Below the pieces are notes generated by a model that saw nothing but the letters and a program-made list of their open reading frames with translations, ran no database searches and had not been told where the DNA came from. Below are positions 17,821 to 26,479 of a stretch of 52,185 nucleotides of DNA, piece after piece. This stretch comes from an uncultured Lachnospiraceae bacterium (GTDB lineage: Bacteria; Bacillota; Clostridia; Lachnospirales; Lachnospiraceae). The stretch covers positions 1 to 52,185 of the forward strand of contig ONIH01000010.1 in NCBI GenBank assembly GCA_900317825.1, in the 5' to 3' direction. Every line of letters starts with the position of its first letter. The stretch's first letter is position 1. The position numbers and the translations under genes are program-made.

Positions 17821-17872
17821 ATGTCAGTTTACAAACTGTCAGTTTATAAACTGACACGTTATAAACTGACAT
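17821..17872. promoter_or_regulatory. composite palindrome with four half-sites before the ATPase gene
   Basis: Outer arms ATGTCAGTTTA (17821-17831) and TAAACTGACAT (17862-17872) enclose a perfect 20-base palindrome (17837-17856) made of the same half-site. The spacers are both five bases. The result is four copies of TGTCAGTTTA in a symmetric array covering the likely promoter of the ATPase gene. This is strong evidence for an operator, probably for a dimer-of-dimers. Confidence 0.7.
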
Positions 17873-17928
17873 CATTATAGGACGGCGCCGATTTGTTGTC
17901 AAGATTGGGGAAAACGTCCCTTTTCACC

Positions 17929-17957
17929 TTGACAAATTTTTAACAGACTCGTATCAT
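17929..17957 (+). promoter_or_regulatory. promoter of the crotonase gene
   Basis: TTGACA at 17929-17934, a 17-base spacer and TATCAT at 17952-17957 make a near-consensus sigma-A promoter about 43 bases before the ribosome site of the crotonase gene. Confidence 0.8.
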
Positions 17958-18007
17958 TTAATTAGTTGTATAGGTGCGGGGGTTCCCGCGTTTTAATGGA
18001 GGAAAAA

Positions 18008-18835
18008 ATGGCTGAATACAAAAATCTGAAAATCGAGCAGGATGGTGCTACGGCAGTGCTTTCTATCTGCAGACCTAAGGCACTCAACGCATTAAACTCA
18101 GAGACTATCGATGAGCTGAACGATGCGCTTACAGAGATCGAAGCAAACGACGATATAAAGGTACTTATCCTGACAGGTGGTCCTTGCTTTAACAAGAAGC
18201 TTGGCGGAGATGATCCTTACCGTTCATTCGTAGCAGGTGCTGATATCTCAGAGATGTACGGATTTGACGCACCATCTGCCAGAAAGTTTGGTATGAAGGC
18301 TTCAGTTCCATTCTTCAAGCTGATGAATATGCGCCAGGTAACTATCGCAGCTGTAAACGGATTTGCACTTGGCGGTGGCTGTGAGATCGCTATGGCCTGT
18401 GATATCAGGATTGCATCTGAGAACGCTACATTTGGTCAGCCAGAGTGCGGACTTGGAATTATCCCTGGATTCGGCGGAACACAGAGACTTGCCAGACTCG
18501 TAGGTATGGGAAGAGCCAAAGAACTCATCTTCACAGCTCAGAATATCAAGGCAGATGAAGCATACAGAATCGGTCTTGTAAACCACGTAGTTCCGAAGGA
18601 AGAGCTGATGCCTACCTGCAAGAAAATGGCAGAGACGATCGAGGCTAATGCTTCTTATGCAGTATCTGTTGCAAAGGCTGCCATCAACAACGGCTATGAC
18701 ATGGACATCAAGAACGGTGTAGAGCTTGAGGCTAACCTCTTCGGCGTCGTAAATGACACACATGATAAGAAGGAAGGCATGGGTGCATTCCTGAAGATCG
18801 ACGGAAAGACAGATAAGAACTTTACAGATTTCTGA
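18008..18835 (+). CDS. crt: enoyl-CoA hydratase / crotonase family protein
   Basis: A 275-residue crotonase-fold enzyme, expected to hydrate short enoyl-CoAs such as crotonyl-CoA. The oxyanion-hole segments FVAGADI (74-80) and NGFALGGG (117-124) are intact, with catalytic Glu126 and Glu146 (GQPE). The start at 18008 follows ATGGAGGAAAAA. It stands alone under a strong promoter rather than in a butyrate operon. Compared with the usual family sequence there are about 13 extra residues (about 59-71, CFNKKLGGDDPYR) before FVAGADI. It ends two bases from the convergent glycosyltransferase, with no terminator between. Confidence 0.9.
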   Translation: MAEYKNLKIEQDGATAVLSICRPKALNALNSETIDELNDALTEIEANDDIKVLILTGGPCFNKKLGGDDPYRSFVAGADISEMYGFDAPSARKFGMKASVPFFKLMNMRQVTIAAVNGFALGGGCEIAMACDIRIASENATFGQPECGLGIIPGFGGTQRLARLVGMGRAKELIFTAQNIKADEAYRIGLVNHVVPKEELMPTCKKMAETIEANASYAVSVAKAAINNGYDMDIKNGVELEANLFGVVNDTHDKKEGMGAFLKIDGKTDKNFTDF

Positions 18836-18837
18836 TC

Positions 18838-19653
18838 TCAACTGCTTGGTGAAATAGCCTCAGAGTTCACCTTATCACGCTCTGCATCATGCCACCAGCC
18901 GTACTTGTTAAAGTACTTCACAGCGCTGGCGATATGATGGCAGAGCATTTTTATGGAATGATATGAGCTGCGCTCATGGTGATGCGTAATCTGAGCGAAT
19001 GGGTAGTATATGGTCTTCCCTACCATGTGGAGGCGGCGCATCAGGTCGAAATCCTCGCAGTACATAAAGAATCTCTCATCAAAAAACAGGTCATACTTCG
19101 CGAGCGTCTCAGTCCGCATGAACATAAAGCAGCCGGACAGACATGGCACGTTCATGATATGGTCGTAACCGGAAGACAGAAGGATGTACCGGTCATTTTT
19201 CTCAGAGGCAGATGGAAGGAATGAGAAGAACCTGCGAAAAATAAGGTCAGATGGTGTAGGAAGCAGCTTGCACAGATGCTGGATCTCGCCGCTTTCATTC
19301 ACGACTTCGGGGAGCATATAGACCACATCAGAATGCCTGTGCGCATAGTCGGCCAGCTCATCGATAACGGACGGATCAAACGACAGATCCGGATTTAACA
19401 CCACATGAAATTCACTTTGCAGTTCTATCGCTTTTCGGATTGCTATATTGTGCGCAGAACCGTAGCCTAAGTTCTTCCCTGTTTGAAAAATAAATACGTT
19501 CTCCGAGATTTCTGTAAAGTCCGTATCACGCGGACACTCAGGGGAATTATCAACGAAAAATAACCGCCTGTTTTCAGACGGTGAAAAACTCCTGGTTACA
19601 GTATCTATCAGACCCTGCGAGGTATGAAAAAGTACAACGGAAGCCGTTATCAT
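18838..19653 (-). CDS. glycosyltransferase family 2 (WbbL/rhamnosyltransferase-like)
   Basis: A 271-residue GT-A transferase. The start region SVVLFHT, the FVDNS motif, NLGYGSAHN and the VVLNPDL metal-site motif follow the layout of WbbL-type rhamnosyl and related transferases, with no membrane helix. It probably adds one sugar from a nucleotide donor to a lipid-linked acceptor at the inner face of the membrane. It overlaps the upstream initiating-transferase gene by four bases, so the two act together in polysaccharide synthesis (inference from context). Confidence 0.88.
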   Translation of the reverse strand: MITASVVLFHTSQGLIDTVTRSFSPSENRRLFFVDNSPECPRDTDFTEISENVFIFQTGKNLGYGSAHNIAIRKAIELQSEFHVVLNPDLSFDPSVIDELADYAHRHSDVVYMLPEVVNESGEIQHLCKLLPTPSDLIFRRFFSFLPSASEKNDRYILLSSGYDHIMNVPCLSGCFMFMRTETLAKYDLFFDERFFMYCEDFDLMRRLHMVGKTIYYPFAQITHHHERSSYHSIKMLCHHIASAVKYFNKYGWWHDAERDKVNSEAISPSS

Positions 19654-21023
19654 GAATCCTCCCTGCGATCATCCGGAAAACTCTCCGCAAACCCTTCTGT
19701 GCTCTCCTTCTGGAATAGTGTTCTGAAAGTCATAAGGACCAGCTTTATATCCAGGATGATCGAATAATTTTCTATGTACATCAGGTCGAGACGGAGCTTA
19801 TCGTAAGCTGTCGTGTTATACTTGCCGTAGACCTGCGCGTAGCCGGTCAGCCCGGCCTTGACTTTCGTCCGGTATTTAAACTCAGGGATGGTCTGCTCAT
19901 ACATCTGATAATTTTCGACTCTCTCAGGACGCGGTCCGACGATCGACATATCGCCTTTTATGATATTTATCAGCTGTGGAAGTTCGTCAATGCGGCAGCG
20001 TCTTATAAAGCGTCCGACTCGGGTGATCCGCGGATCATCGTCTACGGTAAACTGCGCGCCATTTTTTTCAGCATCCTCATGCATGCTGCGGAACTTATAT
20101 ATGGTAAAGATACGTCCGCCTCTGGTAACTCGCTTCTGCCTGAAAAAAATGCTTCCGCCGTCTTCTGTCTTTATAGCAATAGCCGTGATCAAAAAAATCG
20201 GTGACAGAACTCCGATAGCCAGGGCGCTCAGTACGATATCTAAAACTCTTTTAACTGCTTTCTGTCCGATGCTTAAACCTGTGCCTCTGACGAGGAGCAG
20301 TGGAGTATCGAACAGGTTTATATTTGAAGCGCCGCCGATTATCACGTCCGAGATCTTCGGGACTATGTAAGTACGGATATCCCGCTCATAGCAGAACTTC
20401 AGGATGTCATTTCTGATCTCGGCAGGTACATCATTTATGATGACAGCATCGTGAGATAAAAGTTCTTCACGGATTTTTTCAGGTGGCTCTGATGAGCTGA
20501 TGGTCGAAGTGATCGCGTATTTGTCCGGGCGCTCGAGGATTTTGAAGCGGAGATTCAGTCCGGCTCTTTTGCCATATACGAGGACCATATTCCTCGGTAC
20601 GTAGGTCAGGTGGTAGAGCCATGTGAAAAAGAACGGGAGTGCCACGGTGATGGCAAGGTCATAGAGTGTCAGTCTCAGCATCGGAAGAGCATCAGTCATC
20701 ACATTCAGGATCAGGCAGATCTGCCAGAACGTGATGAAATTCGTCACGATGACAGAAATCCACTGCGACACAACTATGTCAAAAATCTTCAGGTTTCCGA
20801 ATCTCATACCCTCCGTCAGGTACATGATCACGTACATGATGATAAAGTAAATACCCATCAGGACGATACGGCCGCGGCCATAGAAAGTCCTGACGTACAT
20901 GACGCTGTATTCACTTTTCCATATATAAAAATAGAGCACGGTCAGAATGAAGACCTCAGCCACGCCTTCCAGCTTCCTGACCAGGTCTTTCTCTTCTGAC
21001 CGCTTCGCGATATCAGTTCTCAT
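19650..21023 (-). CDS. polyprenyl glycosylphosphotransferase (initiating sugar transferase)
   Basis: A 457-residue membrane protein. Four or so N-terminal helices (about 20-150) and a nucleotide-binding-like middle part precede the bacterial sugar-transferase domain (about 260-445), with KFRSM, RRCRIDELPQLINI, GPRPERVENY and KAGLTGYAQVYGKYN. It transfers a sugar phosphate to undecaprenyl phosphate, the first step of exopolysaccharide synthesis. I chose the ATG at 21023; its ribosome site is weak, and an in-frame TTG at 21089 would add 22 residues. It is flanked by two GT2 genes, but no flippase, polymerase or chain-length regulator is in view. Confidence 0.9.
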   Translation of the reverse strand: MRTDIAKRSEEKDLVRKLEGVAEVFILTVLYFYIWKSEYSVMYVRTFYGRGRIVLMGIYFIIMYVIMYLTEGMRFGNLKIFDIVVSQWISVIVTNFITFWQICLILNVMTDALPMLRLTLYDLAITVALPFFFTWLYHLTYVPRNMVLVYGKRAGLNLRFKILERPDKYAITSTISSSEPPEKIREELLSHDAVIINDVPAEIRNDILKFCYERDIRTYIVPKISDVIIGGASNINLFDTPLLLVRGTGLSIGQKAVKRVLDIVLSALAIGVLSPIFLITAIAIKTEDGGSIFFRQKRVTRGGRIFTIYKFRSMHEDAEKNGAQFTVDDDPRITRVGRFIRRCRIDELPQLINIIKGDMSIVGPRPERVENYQMYEQTIPEFKYRTKVKAGLTGYAQVYGKYNTTAYDKLRLDLMYIENYSIILDIKLVLMTFRTLFQKESTEGFAESFPDDRREDS

Positions 21024-21114
21024 GCACTCTATCTTATAATATTTTGATGAACTTATCAATCTCCACACAAAAATAAGTCCAGAAAACAATAAGTCAAAAG
21101 GGCTATCCCTTCTC

Positions 21115-22131
21115 CTAGTTAAAGCCTATAAACTTCTGTGACACGTGGTAGAAAAACACACCTATCCGGCGGCCCAGGCGCCCCTTGATGCGCATCGCAA
21201 AACCAAGTGCTCCGTAGCGGAGATGATGGTAAGTGCGAAGATCATGATTTTTGATATAGAGCCAGAGATCCTCGATTTTCTTGTAGTTCTCAGGGTCGTG
21301 TGACAGGTAGCCTATAGAAGTCGAGACGACCGTCACTGTCTCCAGGTACGAGAGCAGGTATCTGCGCAGATGCGGCTCTTTTACCTGCCACGGGTCTACG
21401 GCGTCTACCATCATATAGTTCACGCGGAGCTGCTGGTCTATGCGCTTTATCATCGTCTGCTCAGCGACTGACTGTCCTTCACGACCGATGTAGTAGCGGT
21501 AGAATGATTCGTTCTGGTAGTAGATACTTTTTACATGAACTAGCGGAATGTACACATAGAGGTTATCCACGTAAAAAGTGTGTTTCGGCAGCTTCAGTCC
21601 ACAGTCTCTCAAGAGCTGTGTCCGGTAGATCACCGAATGCATCAGTATCGAAAATCCCTTGATATTATGCTTCATGCCACTCCAGCCGATGATCTGGTCT
21701 TCCGGGAAAAGCGGTGACAGAAGCATCCTACGCTCATGGCCCGTCGAGAGCTTCTCGTAGACGAAGTTCGACAGGTGCATATCTACCGGGTGCTTCATCT
21801 TTGAAAAATCCCGTAATTTGTCCATGATGCGCATGTATGCGCTTCTGTCGACCCAGTCATCTGAATCGACGACCTTGAAGTAAAGCCCCTTTGCCTCGCG
21901 GATACCGGTATTTACAGCTTCACCGTGTCCGCCATTCTCCTGATGAATGGCACGGACTATTCCCGGATAAGCCTGTTGGTAAGCATCGGCCAGTTCTCCG
22001 GTCCTGTCTGTCGAGCCGTCATCTACTATGATGATCTCGACATCATCACCACCCGGGAGCAGTGAGTCGATACATTTGCGCATGAATTCATAAGAATTGT
22101 AACAAGGTACACAGAAACTAAGTATTTTCAT
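21115..22131 (-). CDS. glycosyltransferase family 2
   Basis: A 338-residue GT2 enzyme. The start FCVPCYNSYEFM, the IIVDDGSTDRT motif, the NGGHGEAVNTGI segment and KVVDSDDWV (the DxD-like metal site) are standard GT-A features. The C-terminal half is helix-rich and basic. It is the first of three polysaccharide genes on this strand, about 90 bases before the initiating transferase. Sugar donor and acceptor cannot be deduced. Confidence 0.9.
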   Translation of the reverse strand: MKILSFCVPCYNSYEFMRKCIDSLLPGGDDVEIIIVDDGSTDRTGELADAYQQAYPGIVRAIHQENGGHGEAVNTGIREAKGLYFKVVDSDDWVDRSAYMRIMDKLRDFSKMKHPVDMHLSNFVYEKLSTGHERRMLLSPLFPEDQIIGWSGMKHNIKGFSILMHSVIYRTQLLRDCGLKLPKHTFYVDNLYVYIPLVHVKSIYYQNESFYRYYIGREGQSVAEQTMIKRIDQQLRVNYMMVDAVDPWQVKEPHLRRYLLSYLETVTVVSTSIGYLSHDPENYKKIEDLWLYIKNHDLRTYHHLRYGALGFAMRIKGRLGRRIGVFFYHVSQKFIGFN

Positions 22132-22142
22132 ATCTTTTCCTT

Positions 22143-23084
22143 TTAGAGCATCTGTCTCTTATGGAGTACGATCATCGTAATGATACTGATCACAAGCGTT
22201 ATGACACACAGGATACCAAAACCGAACGGCGTATGAGAAAACGGCATCCAGCGGGCATCCACATTCATTCCCCAGAGTCCTCCGATTATCGTAGGAACAG
22301 AGAGCACGATCGTGATAGCTGCCAGGTACTTCATCGCGTTATTCAGACGGTTATTGATGACTGTACTCATCAGGTCTCTGGTACCGCTTATGATGTCACG
22401 GTAGATGGATGTCATCTCTATGGCCTGTTTTGTCTCGACTATGACATCCTCCAGCAGATCGTGGTCTGCGTCGTACTGCTTTATCCTCGAATAACGGGTC
22501 AGTCTGTCGACGACGAGGTTATTCGCACGAAGTGAAGTGGCAAAGTACACGAGGTTACTTTCAAGCTCGTGCAGGTCTATAAGATCCGAATCTTCTAAGT
22601 CATCGGCCACTTTTTCCTCGATCTCAGTTCTCTGTCTGTCGATCGTTCGAAGCAGTGACTGGTAGACCATGCTCGAATTATAGAAGATCTGGTAAGTGAA
22701 CCTCATCTGCTTCTTTGTGGAAAATTCCCTGACCCTGTGATCGATGAATGACCTGAGAACCGATGTCTCCTCGCTGCACACCGTGATGATCACGTCATCC
22801 CTCAACAGAATACCGAGTGGGATTGTCGTATAAGTGTGCCTGTCATTTCTCTCTTCAGCTATAGGTATGTCTATAAGTATCAGCGTATAGTCGTCTTCAA
22901 CACTGATTCGCGAGCTCTCTTCTTCATCGAGTGCAGCCCGCACATCATCTATATCCATGCCGTAATCATTCGCCACCTGCTCGCACTCATCCGTGGTCGG
23001 CGCAGTCAGCTTTATCCAGCAGCCTGGTTCGTATTCCTCTGCCTCATGTATTACAGCATCATCTGTTCTGTATATATCCAGCAT
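22143..23084 (-). CDS. corA: CorA-family magnesium transporter
   Basis: A 313-residue protein with a long cytoplasmic alpha/beta domain (1-250) and two C-terminal membrane helices. The signature GMNV lies just after the first helix (WGMNVDARWMPF). CorA forms a pentameric channel for Mg2+ and sometimes Co2+ or Ni2+. GGAGG lies about ten bases before the ATG. It ends 11 bases before the GT2 gene, so read-through into the polysaccharide genes is possible. The helix after GMN is followed by a short basic tail, KRQML. Confidence 0.93.
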   Translation of the reverse strand: MLDIYRTDDAVIHEAEEYEPGCWIKLTAPTTDECEQVANDYGMDIDDVRAALDEEESSRISVEDDYTLILIDIPIAEERNDRHTYTTIPLGILLRDDVIITVCSEETSVLRSFIDHRVREFSTKKQMRFTYQIFYNSSMVYQSLLRTIDRQRTEIEEKVADDLEDSDLIDLHELESNLVYFATSLRANNLVVDRLTRYSRIKQYDADHDLLEDVIVETKQAIEMTSIYRDIISGTRDLMSTVINNRLNNAMKYLAAITIVLSVPTIIGGLWGMNVDARWMPFSHTPFGFGILCVITLVISIITMIVLHKRQML

Positions 23085-23173
23085 GGTGACATATCCTCCA
23101 TGTCATGCTAATTATCATCTGTCGTTCTTCCGCTCGATAATGATTGTCCGATTCCATGGATGTCACCTGCCTT

Positions 23174-24370
23174 TCATTTCTTTATCTGTCTGATTATCTT
23201 TGCAAACCGCTTCCTGTCAAAAATGACCGGTACAGGGTACATAGGGTTCGCCTCTTTGTACGCCCAGGCGGCTATCTTTGGGATATCCTTTTCGTCTATT
23301 TCCAGATGCTTCGGGATTCCCATGTCTTCGTTCATATCTTCAATGGCATTTATGAAGCCTGCTGCCCGCTCTTCTCTGGTCCCGTCTTTTTCTATGTCAC
23401 AGACTGAAGCCAGCTTTGCGAGCTCAGGCATTACTGTCAGCCCATACTCTCTCAGCACATATGGCATCACGACTGCATTTATCATGCCGTGCGGCAGATG
23501 AAGAACACCACCCAGTGCATGAGCCAGCGCGTGGATATTTCCGACACCACTCACATCAAAAGCAGTTCCCGCCGTATATGATGCGATAAGCATCTCCTCA
23601 CGTGCCTGCAGGTCCTCACCGTCTTCATACGCCTTCGGAAGCGCATCCATAATGCCCTCAACTGCATCCTCACAGTCCTCTGCTGTATCACTCAGGTGAT
23701 ACGGGGTATTCAGATAAGCCTCAACTGCGTGCGTCAGCGCATCCATTCCTGTATATGCTGTCTCATCCGGTGGAAGGCTGACCAGAAGTGAAGGGTCGAG
23801 CACTGCCACATCCGGCATCAGGTGCGGATCCGTGATCGCGAACTTCTGTCCCGTGGCATTATCACTTAGTACCGCGGTAGATGTAGTCTCCGAACCTGTT
23901 CCCGCCGTCGTAGGAACTGCTATAAAAAATGGCGTGTCCTTTCTGACATGCATGGGTCCGCGCATTTTTTCGAGCTTTTTTCCTGGTCGTGCTATGCAGG
24001 CCGCAGCTCCCTTTGCTGCGTCTATCGCACTGCCTCCGCCTATCGCTATAAAAGAGTCGCATTTATTTTTTTCATAGAAGGCTGCTATCTCCTCAGCCTG
24101 CGAGACTGTCGGATCACGCTTGACCCAGTGGTAGACCACATATCCGGTCTCTCTGTCATTTATAAACGACTCAAAAAAAGTGCTCTTCGACACTTTCGGC
24201 CCGGTGACCACCAGCGGCCTTTCCACCTCGTGCCTGTCAAGCAGGTCTGGTATCGAAAAAAGTGAATCAACACCTTCTATCTTCTCTGCAAGCTCTTCCT
24301 TTCCATGTCTTATGAAATGGGCTGCTATCTTCTGATAAATTCTGCTAGTACATTCTAACGGAACGTCCAT
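23174..24370 (-). CDS. iron-containing alcohol dehydrogenase
   Basis: A 398-residue group III dehydrogenase. The nucleotide-binding motif GGGSAIDAAKG, the AVPTTAGTGSE segment and metal ligands in MDALTHAVEAY and HALAHALGGVLHLPHG are all present. Such enzymes reduce aldehydes or oxidise short alcohols and diols with NAD(P)H. AGAAAGG precedes the ATG, and the terminator of the fructose operon separates it from ptsI, so it has a separate promoter that I could not place. Substrate is unknown; butanol-, propanediol- or lactaldehyde-type activity is possible. Confidence 0.9.
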   Translation of the reverse strand: MDVPLECTSRIYQKIAAHFIRHGKEELAEKIEGVDSLFSIPDLLDRHEVERPLVVTGPKVSKSTFFESFINDRETGYVVYHWVKRDPTVSQAEEIAAFYEKNKCDSFIAIGGGSAIDAAKGAAACIARPGKKLEKMRGPMHVRKDTPFFIAVPTTAGTGSETTSTAVLSDNATGQKFAITDPHLMPDVAVLDPSLLVSLPPDETAYTGMDALTHAVEAYLNTPYHLSDTAEDCEDAVEGIMDALPKAYEDGEDLQAREEMLIASYTAGTAFDVSGVGNIHALAHALGGVLHLPHGMINAVVMPYVLREYGLTVMPELAKLASVCDIEKDGTREERAAGFINAIEDMNEDMGIPKHLEIDEKDIPKIAAWAYKEANPMYPVPVIFDRKRFAKIIRQIKK

Positions 24371-24382
24371 AAAAACCTTTCT

Positions 24383-24423
24383 GTAAAAACAAAAGCCAAC
24401 TGTATTATTCTAACACAGTTGGC
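24383..24423 (-). terminator. terminator of the fructose PTS operon
   Basis: Arms GCCAACTGT (24395-24403) and ACAGTTGGC (24415-24423) with an 11-base loop are followed on the minus strand by TTTTGTTTTT. It lies 21 bases after the ptsI stop. Confidence 0.8.
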
Positions 24424-24443
24424 CAAAAAAGAAAACCTGTCAG

Positions 24444-26072
24444 TTATTTCGACAGATCTGTATTTCTGATAGCGTTTCTCACGGCAAGCACACGGCTTGG
24501 AGAAACTGAGAGCTCATCGACTCCCATCCTGAGGAAAGTCTCTGTCAGTGTCGTGTCAGCACCGAGCTCTCCGCAGATACCTACCCAGGCTCCTCCCTTG
24601 TGTCCGCTCTTTATCGTATACTCTATCTCACGGAGTACTGCCGGGTTATGCGGATCTGCAAAATCCTCGAGATTCGGATTCTGTCTGTCACAGGCGAGTG
24701 TATACTGAGTCAGGTCGTTCGTTCCTATAGAGAAGAAATCCACTTCCTTTGCCAGCTCTTCAGCCATCCAGACTGCTGCCGGAGTCTCTACCATGATACC
24801 CAGTTCACAGTCCTTATATGGTATCTTCTGATCATCGAGCTCTTTCTTTACTTCGGCGATGATCTCTTTTATCTTCTTTACCTCGTCAACCGAGATGATC
24901 ATCGGGAACATGATCGAGATATTCCCGTAGTAGCTGGCTCTGTAGATGGCGCGCAGCTGTGTTTTAAAAATCTCCGGTCTCTTCAGGCAGATTCTGATAG
25001 CCCTGAATCCCATAGCCGGATTATCTTCATGGTCGAGGTGGAAGTAGTCGACCTGCTTGTCAGCTCCGATGTCAAGAGTCCTGATGATGACTCTCTTTCC
25101 GGCCATATTTTCAGCGACAGTCTTATAGGCCCTGAACTGGTCTTCTTCTGAAGGATAGTCATCACAGCCCAGGTACAGGAATTCACTTCTGAAAAGTCCG
25201 ATGCCGCCGGCGTCGTTCTTTAGTACGTCTGCTACGTCCTTTACGGAGCCGATATTCGCGTAGACATTTATCTCTGTGCCGTCTTTAGTCACATTCGGCT
25301 TGCCCTTGAGTTCCTGGAGGAGACGCTGTTTTTCCTCTTCCTCCTCTTTTTTCTCTTTGTACTCAGCGAGAACCGCGTCATCCGGATCTACAATGAAACG
25401 TCCTGTGTAACCATCGACGATTCCCATGTGTCCTTCCATGTCATCCTCAGAAAAATCCACTCCTATGAGAGCCGGGATATTCATGGTCCTGGCGAGGATG
25501 GCCGTATGAGAATTCGTAGAGCCGTGTCTGGTAACGAATGAAAGCACCAGGGACTTGTCCAGCTGTACAGTCTCTGACGGTGCCAGGTCATCTGCTAAAA
25601 GTATCGAAGGTTCAGTCGCCGTAAATCCCGTGGCTCCTGCTCCGCTCAGGATCCCAACGACTCTGTTTGAGATGTCCTTTACATCCGCAGCTCTTCCGCG
25701 CATGTAATCATCGTCCATATTTGCGAACATCTCTGAAAAATTATCTCCGGTCGTAGCGACTGCGAACTCAGCGTTTACATTCTGGGTACGGATGATATTC
25801 TCTACTGACTCCTGATAATCGAGGTCATCGAGCATCATCTGATGTACTTCAAAAACTGCGGCGTTTGCCTCTCCGACTTCCTTTAATGCCTTGTCGTGAA
25901 GCTGTGCGAGCTGCTCTTTTGCCTTTTCAGACGCGTCATGGTATCTCTTTACTTCAGCCTCTACATCATCTACCTTCTCACGCTTTACGACAGATTCCTT
26001 TTTATGATAGATGGTCACCTTTCCGATGGCGATACCGCCAAAGACCGGCTTACCACTATATTCTTTCTGCAC
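24444..26072 (-). CDS. ptsI: PTS enzyme I (phosphoenolpyruvate-protein phosphotransferase)
   Basis: A 542-residue cytosolic enzyme that takes phosphate from PEP and passes it to HPr. The phosphohistidine is His189 in GSTNSHTA; the PEP-binding barrel follows, with FRSEFLYLG and the late GICGELG carrying the active-site Cys. Length is somewhat short of the usual about 575. It starts with GTG at 26072, with GGAGGT eight bases before it. It is the last gene of the fructose operon, behind ptsH and a hairpin that may lower its expression relative to HPr. Confidence 0.96.
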   Translation of the reverse strand: MQKEYSGKPVFGGIAIGKVTIYHKKESVVKREKVDDVEAEVKRYHDASEKAKEQLAQLHDKALKEVGEANAAVFEVHQMMLDDLDYQESVENIIRTQNVNAEFAVATTGDNFSEMFANMDDDYMRGRAADVKDISNRVVGILSGAGATGFTATEPSILLADDLAPSETVQLDKSLVLSFVTRHGSTNSHTAILARTMNIPALIGVDFSEDDMEGHMGIVDGYTGRFIVDPDDAVLAEYKEKKEEEEEKQRLLQELKGKPNVTKDGTEINVYANIGSVKDVADVLKNDAGGIGLFRSEFLYLGCDDYPSEEDQFRAYKTVAENMAGKRVIIRTLDIGADKQVDYFHLDHEDNPAMGFRAIRICLKRPEIFKTQLRAIYRASYYGNISIMFPMIISVDEVKKIKEIIAEVKKELDDQKIPYKDCELGIMVETPAAVWMAEELAKEVDFFSIGTNDLTQYTLACDRQNPNLEDFADPHNPAVLREIEYTIKSGHKGGAWVGICGELGADTTLTETFLRMGVDELSVSPSRVLAVRNAIRNTDLSK

Positions 26073-26091
26073 TTTTTACCTCCAACAAACG

Positions 26092-26139
26092 AAAAAAGGG
26101 GCAGTCCTCTTTTTCCAGACGAAAAACAGAACCGTCCCT
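26092..26139 (-). terminator. imperfect hairpin between ptsH and ptsI (possible attenuator)
   Basis: Eleven-base arms (26097-26107 and 26129-26139) pair with one mismatch and two G-U pairs, and on the minus strand they are followed by a T run. This is suited to partial termination, giving more HPr than enzyme I. Confidence 0.5.
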
Positions 26140-26147
26140 GGTCTCAA

Positions 26148-26405
26148 TTATAGATTCTCTTTAAGGAACTTCTCGAGGCCTGCTGCTGCCTCGTCCTCTT
26201 TATCCCCGTCACAGGTAACTGTGATCTCCATGCCCTGCTTTACGCCAAGGCTCATAACACCGAGGATCCTCTTAGCGTCTACTTCCTTGCCGTCCTTTGA
26301 AATGGTGACCTTGCATGGGAAACCTGCTGCTTCCTTTACGAAAAGTCCTGCCGGTCTGGCGTGGATACCCTGTGGATCTGTGATAGTGTACTTAAATTCC
26401 TTCAT
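26148..26405 (-). CDS. ptsH: HPr phosphocarrier with Arg at position 46
   Basis: An 85-residue phosphocarrier. His15 in GIHARPA is the phosphate carrier between enzyme I and the EIIA domains. The segment aligned to the B. subtilis regulatory site (KSIMGVMSLG) reads KRILGVMSLG, so Ser46 is replaced by Arg46 (codon AGG). The serine is what HPr kinase modifies for CcpA-dependent catabolite repression; this HPr should not be open to that. AAAGGAGG precedes the chosen ATG; an in-frame ATG eight codons earlier overlaps this site. It sits between fruA and ptsI. Confidence 0.95.
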   Translation of the reverse strand: MKEFKYTITDPQGIHARPAGLFVKEAAGFPCKVTISKDGKEVDAKRILGVMSLGVKQGMEITVTCDGDKEDEAAAGLEKFLKENL

Positions 26406-26479
26406 GTTTTTTCCTCCTTTATGAACCAAAGGCGGACCGCCTCGCGATCCCCCGATAATAATTCAATTATATCAGAAAA

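Noticed and set aside
17821-17872. CRISPR-like repeats
   Set aside because: The copies are inverted and only five bases apart, so this is an operator-type palindrome and not a spacer array.
26148-26405. Ser in GVMSLG taken as the HPr regulatory serine
   Set aside because: That residue is Ser52, conserved in HPr for other reasons; the kinase target is position 46, counted directly and occupied by Arg.
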